From the NCBI GenBank assembly GCA_013822765.1, contig PNKY01000001.1:310001-374000 (forward strand): a stretch of 64,000 nt of DNA, given 5' to 3'. Below are positions 17,446 through 26,076 of the stretch, one piece after another (positions within the stretch are counted from its first letter, which is position 1; every line of letters starts with the position of its first letter). The stretch is from Rhodospirillum sp. GTDB lineage: Bacteria; Pseudomonadota; Alphaproteobacteria; Dongiales; Dongiaceae. The notes beneath the pieces were generated by a model. That model was not told the DNA's origin. It ran no database searches and worked only from the letters and a program-made list of their open reading frames with translations. The translations under genes and the position numbers were made by a program.

Positions 17446-18606
17446 ATGAAGTGCCTGCTCCGCACCACCACCGCACTGGTCAGCGTTGCAGTGACCGCCG
17501 ACCCGACGGCTGCCGCCGAACCGATCAGGCTCGCGGTCGGCGGCTTCTTTCGCGAAGCCTACATGGTGAACTTCGACGACGACGGGGAAGGCGAGCTCGG
17601 CAACGAGCGCAACACCGACGGCCTGTTCAACGACGCGGAAATCTTCTTCATGGGCATGACCACGCTCGACAACGGCCTGACCGTTGGAGCGCGGGTCGAG
17701 CTCGAAGGCGAAGACAATGCCGGCGACCAGATCGACGAGGCCTGGATCCACTTCATGGGCGGCTTCGGCGAGGTGCGCATCGGCTCCACCGACGAGGCGC
17801 TGGTCGGGGCCTGCATTCTGCCGCCGGGCGGCACCGACAACTTCTCCGCCTTCTCGCCCAATCAATGGGCCGCCAACGTCTCGCCCTTCGCGCCGGGCTT
17901 TCCGGCTCTCACCTCGAACGCGGTCTGCATCGGCGTCGATGACCGCGAGGATGCGCAGAAGATCGTCTACATGACGCCGGTGTTCGGCGGGTTCCAGCTG
18001 CGCCTGTCCTATACCCCGAACGGCGGCGATGAACGGCACGGCGACGGCGTGGGCGCGCATCTCGGCATGCCGACGAACTCCGATGCGGAATCGCGCCACA
18101 ATGTCTCGGTCTATGGGACCTACGAGCTGGTACGCGAGACCTGGGGCCTGACGGCCGGGCTCGGCGCCTCGTTCGAGGGGCATGTCGAACAGCAGCCCGG
18201 CGACGACCAGCGCGAGCAGACCTTCTATCAAGGCGGCCTCAACTTCACCTTCGGCGCGTTCTCGATCGGCGGCGTGTTCGAATATTACGACAACCTGCTG
18301 TCGTTCAAAGGCGGCGACGATGCCGATGGATGGGTCGCCGGCGGCGGACTGGCGTACGACTTCGACGACTTCATCCTTGGCGCGCAATATTCGCACCAAA
18401 GCACCGAGGTCGATCGCGCCGGCGGCGGCAACGACGACTTCACCATGGACCGCGCCCTCGTGACCGCGATCTATCCCCTGGGCCCGGGCATCGATCTCGA
18501 TGCCGAGATCGCATACACCTGGATCGACACCGATCCGGAGAGCGCCGACGGCGTGGACGACTACCAATCGCTCGAGATCGGGCTCGGCACGGCCATCACC
18601 TTCTGA
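17446..18606 (+). CDS. Outer-membrane porin (alphaproteobacterial beta-barrel)
   Basis: A 386-residue precursor with a signal peptide (MKCLLRTTTALVSVAVTADPTAAAE). The mature chain has alternating hydrophobic strands and acidic loops, for example EIFFMGMTTLDNGLTVGARVELEGE and FGEVRIGSTDEALVG, and ends in Phe, the outer-membrane assembly signal. This matches Gram-negative porins of Rhodospirillales-type alphaproteobacteria. The many Asp/Glu residues in loops suggest a cation-tolerant pore, but selectivity cannot be read. It is monocistronic, with about 200 bp on either side. The weakly hydrophobic signal core is a little unusual. Confidence 0.85.
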   Translation: MKCLLRTTTALVSVAVTADPTAAAEPIRLAVGGFFREAYMVNFDDDGEGELGNERNTDGLFNDAEIFFMGMTTLDNGLTVGARVELEGEDNAGDQIDEAWIHFMGGFGEVRIGSTDEALVGACILPPGGTDNFSAFSPNQWAANVSPFAPGFPALTSNAVCIGVDDREDAQKIVYMTPVFGGFQLRLSYTPNGGDERHGDGVGAHLGMPTNSDAESRHNVSVYGTYELVRETWGLTAGLGASFEGHVEQQPGDDQREQTFYQGGLNFTFGAFSIGGVFEYYDNLLSFKGGDDADGWVAGGGLAYDFDDFILGAQYSHQSTEVDRAGGGNDDFTMDRALVTAIYPLGPGIDLDAEIAYTWIDTDPESADGVDDYQSLEIGLGTAITF

Positions 18607-18664
18607 CGAGCCATCGCGCGAACGCCGCCTGGTCAGCAGCCGCGTCACCGTGAGGCCGGTCACG

Positions 18665-18769
18665 ATGCCGATGGATGAACTGATCGTGCGCGAGCTCCAA
18701 GAGCTGCGTGATCCGCGACCTTCACGCGGCTGCGAAGGGGGAACTTGCAGCCCGGGCATCTGTTGTTGA
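18665..18769 (+). CDS. Possible small Cys-rich peptide
   Basis: A 34-codon frame between the porin and the HPF-CSD gene. The first about 20 residues are charged and helical (MPMDELIVRELQELRDPRPS), and the tail GCEGGTCSPGICC has four Cys. GTGAGG lies about 10 bases before the ATG. The leader-plus-core shape resembles a ribosomally made peptide precursor, but no maturation enzyme is nearby and frames of this length occur by chance in GC-rich DNA. Treat it as a candidate only. Confidence 0.2.
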   Translation: MPMDELIVRELQELRDPRPSRGCEGGTCSPGICC

Positions 18770-18810
18770 TTTGAGCCCTATCAGTCGCTCCTACCGCAGT
18801 GTGAGGTCCC

Positions 18811-19389
18811 ATGCAAAGACCCCTGGAGATCGCGTTTCGCGACCTGGATCCGTCCGACTTCATCAGAAATCTGGTGGAGGAGCGGGTGGACCGCCTGGAG
18901 CGGTTCCATCCCCACATCATCGGCTGCCGGGTGGTGATCGAGGCGCCGCACCGCAGCGCGGAGGGCCACAACCCGCCCATTGGAATCTCGGTGGAGGTCG
19001 ACGTGCCGGCGCGCCCGCGCATCGTCGCCAAGGACGCGGAAGCCCAGCGCGCAATGAAGGGCGACCATCTGGCCGCCATCAACCGCGCCTTCGAGGCGGT
19101 CGAGCGTCAGCTCGACGAGCAGAAAGACAAGCAGCGCGGCGAGGTCAAGCATCACGAGAATGTCGGCCAGACCGGCAGCGTGGTGCGCCTGTTTCCGGAG
19201 CAGGGCTACGGGTTCATCGAGCTCGCCGGCGGGCCGGAGCTCCACTTCACGCGCAGCGCCATGGCCGACGAGGGCTTCGATCAGCTGAAGGTCGGCACCA
19301 TGGTGCAGGTGACGCAGGCAGTAGCCGAAGGCCCGATGGGGCCGCAGGCGAGCTTCGTCGGCATGCTCGGCGGCGAGCGTCGAGGCTGA
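18811..19389 (+). CDS. HPF/RaiA-like domain fused to a cold-shock domain
   Basis: A 192-residue fusion. Residues 1 to about 105 resemble the ribosome hibernation factor HPF/RaiA (IAFRDLDPSDFIRNLVEERVDRLERF... AINRAFEAVERQLDEQK). Residues about 118-185 are a CspA-type OB fold with the RNP-like motifs GYGFIEL (132-138) and LHFTRSA (144-150). The acidic/basic linker around 100-115 joins them. Such fusions are known in proteobacteria but are poorly characterised; ribosome or RNA binding under stress is the likely role. ATG 18811 is preceded by GTGAGG. It appears monocistronic. Confidence 0.87.
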   Translation: MQRPLEIAFRDLDPSDFIRNLVEERVDRLERFHPHIIGCRVVIEAPHRSAEGHNPPIGISVEVDVPARPRIVAKDAEAQRAMKGDHLAAINRAFEAVERQLDEQKDKQRGEVKHHENVGQTGSVVRLFPEQGYGFIELAGGPELHFTRSAMADEGFDQLKVGTMVQVTQAVAEGPMGPQASFVGMLGGERRG

Positions 19390-19498
19390 CGCACCGCGAC
19401 CGGGCTTCGTTCGCCAACGCGGCACGCTCGCATGCTGCGATCGCGCCCGCGCCGCTGCAGGTGTGATCCAAATCACCGAACGACTTCAAAGCGATGGG

Positions 19499-19517
19499 CG
19501 CGACTCGGCGAGTCGCG
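19499..19517. repeat. Palindrome upstream of small secreted protein gene
   Basis: CGCGACTCG and CGAGTCGCG flank a single G (19499-19517). A second dyad, GTGCAAC at 19534-19540 and GTTGCAC at 19558-19564, follows, and TTGACG at 19528-19533 could be a -35 element. Both lie in the 213-base spacer before the gene at 19603 and after the HPF-CSD stop, so they may be a terminator stem and an operator respectively. There is no functional evidence beyond symmetry. Confidence 0.35.
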
Positions 19518-19602
19518 TTACAGTCTATTGACGGTGCAACAATTCCTTAATCTGTGAGTTGCACACTCAAGTCGAGCCAATAGGTCCGAGGTGTGGCGCG
19601 CG

Positions 19603-19878
19603 ATGTTCCACCTAGTGTTGACCACCTGCTTCGCAGGCATCCTCTGTTACGCCAGCGAGCCCGACGTCGATTACATCTCCGCCGAACGTTGCCTCCACCA
19701 GGGCGCGATCCTCTCCGGGCTCGCCCGCGCGCAGCTGAATTTCCCGCGCATGGAGCAGACCTCCCGCATCGCCTGTTCCGGAATCGACGGCAGCACGCAG
19801 ACCGTCTATGTCGGCCATGCCGGGACCGAGGCGCCGGCCTTCCCCGAGGATGTGCTGAGCCTCCCCACCCTCGACTGA
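19603..19878 (+). CDS. Small secreted hypothetical protein
   Basis: A 91-residue protein that I do not recognise. It starts with a good Sec signal (MFHLVLTTCFAGILCYAS), and the mature part has two Cys residues (ERCLHQG, RIACSGID) that could form a disulfide. GAGGTG lies 9 bases before ATG 19603; an in-frame GTG at 19591 is an alternative. It has no operon partner: the LLM oxidoreductase begins 95 bases later behind its own palindromic operator-like site. Predicted to be periplasmic. Confidence 0.55.
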   Translation: MFHLVLTTCFAGILCYASEPDVDYISAERCLHQGAILSGLARAQLNFPRMEQTSRIACSGIDGSTQTVYVGHAGTEAPAFPEDVLSLPTLD

Positions 19879-19926
19879 GCCTGATTCCCCGGCTTGCACT
19901 CCGGCGGCAATCGCGGCATGTAGTCT

Positions 19927-19948
19927 ATGTTCGATAAATATCGAATAT
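19927..19948. promoter_or_regulatory. Near-perfect 22-bp palindrome (operator-like) upstream of LLM gene
   Basis: ATGTTCGATA at 19927-19936 and TATCGAATAT at 19939-19948 are complementary in 9 of 10 positions around a 2-base centre. The AT-rich site lies 25 bases before ATG 19974. Its size and sequence resemble operators of ArsR/SmtB-type dimeric repressors (ATATTC-type half sites). No repressor gene is adjacent, so the binding factor would act in trans. Confidence 0.45.
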
Positions 19949-19973
19949 AGCCCCATTGCGCGCAGGCCTTTGT

Positions 19974-20981
<1,008 letters not shown>

Positions 20982-21544
20982 AGAGAAAAAGAAAGCGGCG
21001 GCGAAGACTGAGGGGGAAGGGGAGTGCTTCGCCGCCGGGCCGCTGAGGGCAAGCGGCCACATTCGAACAATACAACCCTGGTTTGCCCGGATTGGTTCCT
21101 CTCGACTCACATTTTTTCTGCGCCTGTTCGAACCCAACCGGCTCAAAAGCTATGCACAGCTTTTTGCCGCGCGGTCGGCGCCGGGCCGATGCAGGTCGCG
21201 CCGGATTCATGCCGGGTTCATCGGCGCTGGCGCTAAATCTGCTTGCGTTTTCAATCCATGACGAGCGGGTCCGTGCGCGTCATTGTTGCTCACAACCACG
21301 GCTGTTCTTGTCACAGGTTCTTCTCGGACGCCGATGTCATTTTTGATTGCCAGGGATGACCCGCAGTCATAACGTTTGTGCGTTGCAATGAGCCAAGACT
21401 TGGGCAGACCCGTTATCTGTGGCCTATGCGGCGGCGTTGTCCATCGACGGGCAGCGAAGGATCAGGAATCTGTCAATGGCTGGGACGCTTTGCTGGCGCT
21501 AGGTGTCCGAAGCTGCTGTGTTCCTGTGAGGGGAGGTTGGTTCG
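20982..21544. other. 563-base intergenic stretch without a convincing gene
   Basis: I find no protein-coding or RNA gene here. At the left end GGCGGCGAAG (20997-21006) and CTTCGCCGCC (21027-21036) form a 10-bp stem with a 20-base loop, flanked on its left by a purine run that reads CTTTCTTTTTCTCTTC on the minus strand. It would therefore work as an intrinsic terminator for leftward transcripts and may also stop the LLM transcript. Short frames around 21376-21561 have no ribosome site or recognisable motif. The right end holds the GGGGAGG ribosome site of the HicB-like gene. Confidence 0.5.
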
Positions 21545-21838
21545 GTGGCCCATTACATTAGCGTGCTGATGCCGCTGAGCGCGGGTGGCTGGCGGGCGCT
21601 GTTTCCGGACATTCCCGATTGCGAGGTCGAGGGCGACAGCCTGGATTCGACAATGCTGCGCGCCGCCGGTGCACTCAGCGAATGCGTGCACACCCGCTAT
21701 GGCGACGGCCCGCCGTCGCCGCGCGAACTGATGGAAATCAAGGCCGACGACCAGTGGGTCTCGACCCACGAGATCGACTGGGCCAAGGCGGTCGTCACCA
21801 TGGTGCCGGTGCGCGGCGAGCAGAGCGCCCACGCCTGA
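21545..21838 (+). CDS. HicB-like antitoxin-fold protein (orphan)
   Basis: A 97-residue protein whose first half has the HicB partial RNase-H fold pattern: YISVLMPLSAGGWRALFPDIPDCEVEGDSLDSTMLRAAGALSEC, then PPSPRELMEI. The C-terminal DNA-binding segment typical of complete HicB antitoxins is not evident, and there is no hicA-like gene on either side. It is probably a stand-alone member of the family rather than part of a working toxin-antitoxin pair. Start GTG 21545 follows a GGGGAGG site. Confidence 0.65.
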   Translation: MAHYISVLMPLSAGGWRALFPDIPDCEVEGDSLDSTMLRAAGALSECVHTRYGDGPPSPRELMEIKADDQWVSTHEIDWAKAVVTMVPVRGEQSAHA

Positions 21839-21966
21839 GTTCCCGCCCTCCACACCAAACACCCTGCGCCAAGCCCGGGAATGCCGCCGATTGCCGACGC
21901 GCGCGGCGGCGTGATATGTCCGGCCGGACCTTCGATGTGTCACTTGGCAGAGCTTGGGGGATGATC

Positions 21967-22743
21967 ATGCGGTGGAACGATCCATTTTGCCACGGTACGG
22001 CTGTCTGGCGTCGCAGCGCGGTCGTGCTGGTGCTCGCCCTCGCAGCAGGCTGCGCCAGCAAGCAATCGGCAGAGCCGACGGGTCCCTCGATCGTCGGCCT
22101 GTGGCAGGCGCAGGAGATCGCGGGCGCCGTGGTCCCGGCGGATGTGCGCATCACCCTCTCGATGTACGGCGATGGCAGGGCGGTCGGCCGGGCCGGCTGC
22201 AACAATTACACCACCAAATACCAGCGCACCGGCGGCACCATCTCCTTCGGACCGGTGGCCAGCACCAAGATGGCTTGCGCGCCGGAACTCATGACGCTCG
22301 AGCAGAGCTATCTCGACACGCTGACCGCGGCGACCCGGGTGGAGCGGCGTCCGGACGGCACGCTGGCGCTGACGGCGGACAACGCGGCACAGCTGCTGTT
22401 CCGCCGGCAGGAAGCGGCCGGCCTGCAGGACGCCCGGTCACGCGGCATCGACTTCCGCGCGATCGGCCAGGAGCCCGGCTGGGTGGTCGAACTAACGGAC
22501 GGCGGCGAGATCTCGGCGGTTCTGGATTATGGCGCGACCACCCTCGTGCTGCCGGCTCCGTCGCCCGAGACGGCCGAAGATGGGACCGTGGCCTACGATG
22601 CGAGCACGGATACCGACCATCTCATCCTGCGCATCAAGCGCAAGATATGTATCGATTCCATGAGTGGCGAATCCCACTCCTCAACGGTCGAGCTGCTGGT
22701 CAACGACAAGCCCTATCAGGGCTGCGGGGATTGGCTGGACTAG
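21967..22743 (+). CDS. META-domain lipoprotein
   Basis: A 258-residue lipoprotein: signal ending in LVLALAAGCAS with lipidated Cys29, then a META domain (IVGLWQAQEIAGAVV...GCNNYTTKYQRTGGTISFGPVASTKMACAPELMTLEQSYLDTL), as in HslJ-type heat-inducible envelope proteins. The C-terminal about 100 residues (EPGWVVELTDGG...RIKRKICIDSMSGESHSSTVEL...GCGDWLD) resemble the COG3650-type domain often joined to META domains, with paired Cys. Of three in-frame ATGs, 21967 has GGGGG six bases upstream. Likely an envelope-stress or copper/antibiotic-tolerance protein by family; no specific role is shown. Confidence 0.8.
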   Translation: MRWNDPFCHGTAVWRRSAVVLVLALAAGCASKQSAEPTGPSIVGLWQAQEIAGAVVPADVRITLSMYGDGRAVGRAGCNNYTTKYQRTGGTISFGPVASTKMACAPELMTLEQSYLDTLTAATRVERRPDGTLALTADNAAQLLFRRQEAAGLQDARSRGIDFRAIGQEPGWVVELTDGGEISAVLDYGATTLVLPAPSPETAEDGTVAYDASTDTDHLILRIKRKICIDSMSGESHSSTVELLVNDKPYQGCGDWLD

Positions 22744-22905
22744 GCGTATCAGCCTGATCTGGGCAGACAATTCTCCGCCGATGCATCGGCCTGGCATGGG
22801 GATTTCATGCTCGACTCCCCCATCAACTTTTCCGTGCCGGCGGGATGGACCGGTTCCCGCACTAAGAATACGCTCCCCTGAAATGAGCTTCTGACGGGGC
22901 GTGTC

Positions 22906-25900
22906 ATGGCACACAACGCCATTTCGGAGACCGTTCCACTTCACTCTCCAGCCACAGCCGAGCCTGCGCATCCGTCCGGTGCCGGAGCGACGGCAAGGAC
23001 GTCGCCAATGCGGGAACCGCGACGGGTTCCGCTGCATCTGGTGTCGGCGCTGTGCCTGTCGGTCCTGCTCCTGGTCATCGTCGTGGCGATCGGCATACAG
23101 ACCTATCGCGGGGTGCAGGATACCCTGCGCACGGTCGCTTATGACGAAACTCGATTCATTCGAGAGGCGCTGAGCGAAAAGGTCCAGCGAATCCTGGAGC
23201 CGGCGGAAGGCCAGCTAGCGCTGCTGGCCTACAGCGACCTGTCGACGGCCGATACGTTGCCGCGGCGGCTCGCCGAACTGCCGTTGATCCTCGAAGCACT
23301 GAAACGCACCACGTTGGTCGACGCCAGCTTCGTCGGCTATCCGAACGGCGAGTTCATGCTGTTCCGGCCGCTGCGCACCAGCCACCAGCGCACGATGTTC
23401 GAGGCGCCCAACGACGCTGTGCTGATGGTGCAGTCGGTCACGCGCGACCCCGCAGGCGTGATGCATGGCCTGCATCAGTTCTTCAATGCCGAGGGCAGGC
23501 TGCTGGATTCGATCGCCAAGCCCGGCTACCGCTTCGATCCGCGCACCAGGCCCTGGTACAAGGCGGTGGGTGAGAACTCCGCCACCATCATGACACCGCC
23601 GTACCCGTTTTTCACGACGCAGGAGATCGGCGCAACCATGGCGCGCCGGACGCCCGACGGCAAAGCCGTGGTCGGCCTCGACGTCACCATGGGAACGATC
23701 GCGGATGCGCTGAAGGACCTCAGGATCACGCCGTCGACGGAACTCGCGGTCATCGATTCCGGCCAGCAAGTCATCGGCTATCACGATGCCGGCCGGATGA
23801 TCGCTCCGGGGGCCGACGGCGGTCTTCGCCTCGCGCGGATCGATGAGCTTGGCTCGCCTGTGCTGACGCAGGCGGCTTCGGCGCTGCACGGCGGCGAGGA
23901 GCGCGGCCAGCTGAAGATCGACGGGCGCGGCTGGGAGATCCTGCGGGCCACGATTTCGGGGCGTGCGGCGGCCAATCATTTCACCGTGTTGATCGCAATT
24001 CCCAACGACGAGCTGTTCGCCGCCGCACGGCAGATCGTCGGGCGCCAGGTCGTCATCGGCGGGTTCATTCTGCTGTGGGCAATCGGCATCGGCTGGTGGG
24101 GCGCCAAGCGGCTGACTCGCTCTCTGCACTTGCTGGTCAAGGAGACCAAGCTGATCCGCTCGTTCGACTTCAGCGCCGACACCAAGGTGCCGACCATCCT
24201 GTCCGAAGTCGAGACCCTGGCGCGCGCCGTCGACACCATGAAGGGCACGATCCGCAGGTTCATGGAGATCGACACCGCCGTGTCGACCGAACTCGATCTG
24301 ACCGCTCTGCTGGAGCTGGTCCTGCGCGAGACGACGCGGCTGGCCGACTGCGACGGCGGCGTTCTCTACCTGCTCGACAAGGAGGGCGAACGCCTGGAGC
24401 CCGAGATTGCCCGCTGGCACGGCCATCACGTGGTTGATGAGCACATCACGCTGCCGTCGCTCTCGCTCGAGGCTGGCGTCCTGCTGCCGCAGACCGTCGA
24501 GGCGTTGAAGCAGGGGCAGATCGTCGTGGCGGATCGGCGTCTCACCGGAGCTGAGGTCGAGGCGCTCGGCCTGCGCCGGACGATGGAGGCGCTCGGCGCC
24601 GAGCGGGTCGGGCTGCTCGCCGTGCCGCTGCTGAACCGCAAGCACGAACCGCTGGGTGTGCTGCTGTCGATCAAGGCAATCCGCGCCGGCGAGGCGGATT
24701 GGTCGGTTAGCGCTCGGCTGCGCGAACTGATCCGCGCCGTCAGCGGCAGCGCCGGCATCGCGATCGAGAATCATCAGCTGCTGCAGGCGCAGAAGGACCT
24801 GATGAACGCCCTGATCAAGCTGATCGCGGGCGCGATCGATGCCAAGTCGGCCTATACCGGCGGCCATTGCCAGCGCGTGCCGGTACTGACGCGCATGCTG
24901 GCGGAGGCGGCCTGCGCGCAGAAGGATGGCCCGTTCCAGCAGTTCCAGCTGTCGGAAGAGGAATGGGAGGCGGTCGACATCGGGTCCTGGCTGCACGATT
25001 GCGGCAAGGTGACGACGCCGGAGTATGTGGTCGACAAGGCGACCAAGCTCGAGACCATCTATGATCGCATCCACGAAGTGCGCATGCGCTTCGAGGTGCT
25101 GAAGCGCGACGTGGAGATCGCCCATTGGCAGGCGGTCGCCAAGGGCGGCGATCCGGATGCGCTGCGGACGCGGATGGAGGACGAGCTGCGCGCGCTGGAC
25201 GAGGACTTCGCATTCGTGGCGACCTGCAACGAGGGCGGCGAGTTCATGGACCCGGCGCGCGTCGAGCGTCTGCAGCGGATCGCCGCGCGCACCTGGCGCC
25301 GCACGCTCGATGACCGGCTCGGCACCTCCTACGAAGAGCGCGCGCGCAAGGATCGCACGGCTGCGCCGAGCCTGCCGGTCGACGAGCCGCTGCTGGCGGA
25401 CCGCGAGGACCACATCACCCCGCGCGCGCCGCACGAGATGATCGACAAGGAGAATGCCTGGGGCATCCGGGTCGAGACCCCGCCGCACAAGGTCAATCGC
25501 GGCGAGCTCTACAATCTCTCGATCGGGCGCGGCACGCTGACGGCGGAGGAGCGCTACATCATCAACGACCACATGACCCAGACCATCATGATGCTGGAAA
25601 GCCTGCCGCTGCCGCGTCATCTGCGGGCCGTGCCGGAGATCGCCGGCGGGCACCATGAGAAGATGAACGGCACGGGCTATCCCAAGCGCCTCAAGCGGGA
25701 TCAGATGTCGCCGGTCGCGCGCATGATGGCGATCGCCGACGTGTTCGAGGCGCTGACCGCGGCGGACCGGCCGTACAAGAAGGCGAAGCCGCTGAGCGAG
25801 GCGATCAAGATCATGGGGTTCATGAAAAAGGACAACCACCTCGATCCGGAGCTGCTGGATCTGTTCCTGACGGCGGGGGTATGGAAGCAATACGCCGAGC

Positions 25901-25968
25901 GGTTCCTCGACGCGGCGCAGATCGACCAGCCGGATATCGAAGCGGTTCTCAGGACGCAGCCAAGCTAG
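22906..25968 (+). CDS. Membrane-bound sensor HD-GYP phosphodiesterase (Cache-GAF-HD-GYP)
   Basis: A 1020-residue signalling protein. TM helix about 38-62, periplasmic Cache-like sensor to about 370, second TM helix (VVIGGFILLWAIGIGWW), a short linker, a GAF domain at about 455-620, and an HD-GYP output domain. HD is His697-Asp698 (LHDCGK) and the GYP motif HHEKMNGTGYP begins at 916, so the catalytic residues for cyclic-di-GMP hydrolysis are present. The distance between the two motifs is about 219 residues, far more than the about 65-70 in RpfG-like proteins, because of an insertion of roughly 150 residues. It stands alone between the META lipoprotein and the PLD gene. Confidence 0.9.
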   Translation: MAHNAISETVPLHSPATAEPAHPSGAGATARTSPMREPRRVPLHLVSALCLSVLLLVIVVAIGIQTYRGVQDTLRTVAYDETRFIREALSEKVQRILEPAEGQLALLAYSDLSTADTLPRRLAELPLILEALKRTTLVDASFVGYPNGEFMLFRPLRTSHQRTMFEAPNDAVLMVQSVTRDPAGVMHGLHQFFNAEGRLLDSIAKPGYRFDPRTRPWYKAVGENSATIMTPPYPFFTTQEIGATMARRTPDGKAVVGLDVTMGTIADALKDLRITPSTELAVIDSGQQVIGYHDAGRMIAPGADGGLRLARIDELGSPVLTQAASALHGGEERGQLKIDGRGWEILRATISGRAAANHFTVLIAIPNDELFAAARQIVGRQVVIGGFILLWAIGIGWWGAKRLTRSLHLLVKETKLIRSFDFSADTKVPTILSEVETLARAVDTMKGTIRRFMEIDTAVSTELDLTALLELVLRETTRLADCDGGVLYLLDKEGERLEPEIARWHGHHVVDEHITLPSLSLEAGVLLPQTVEALKQGQIVVADRRLTGAEVEALGLRRTMEALGAERVGLLAVPLLNRKHEPLGVLLSIKAIRAGEADWSVSARLRELIRAVSGSAGIAIENHQLLQAQKDLMNALIKLIAGAIDAKSAYTGGHCQRVPVLTRMLAEAACAQKDGPFQQFQLSEEEWEAVDIGSWLHDCGKVTTPEYVVDKATKLETIYDRIHEVRMRFEVLKRDVEIAHWQAVAKGGDPDALRTRMEDELRALDEDFAFVATCNEGGEFMDPARVERLQRIAARTWRRTLDDRLGTSYEERARKDRTAAPSLPVDEPLLADREDHITPRAPHEMIDKENAWGIRVETPPHKVNRGELYNLSIGRGTLTAEERYIINDHMTQTIMMLESLPLPRHLRAVPEIAGGHHEKMNGTGYPKRLKRDQMSPVARMMAIADVFEALTAADRPYKKAKPLSEAIKIMGFMKKDNHLDPELLDLFLTAGVWKQYAERFLDAAQIDQPDIEAVLRTQPS

Positions 25969-26076
25969 TCAGGACGGATGCCACCGCGAAAGGGGCGCCC
26001 GAAAACTGTCACCATCTACCCGTAAAAGTGTGAATCCGATCGATCACATATGCTGTTTTAGTTGTAGGAGAAGAAG

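Noticed and set aside
21545..21838. HicAB toxin-antitoxin module
   Set aside because: Only a HicB-like protein is present; there is no HicA-like double-stranded-RNA-binding toxin within several hundred bases on either side.
23215..25890. Very long open frame (about 890 codons) on the minus strand opposite the HD-GYP sensor gene
   Set aside because: Its translation is Arg/Gln/Leu/Asp-rich without domain motifs, whereas the plus-strand frame has intact Cache, GAF and HD-GYP motifs. It is a by-product of GC-rich third positions.
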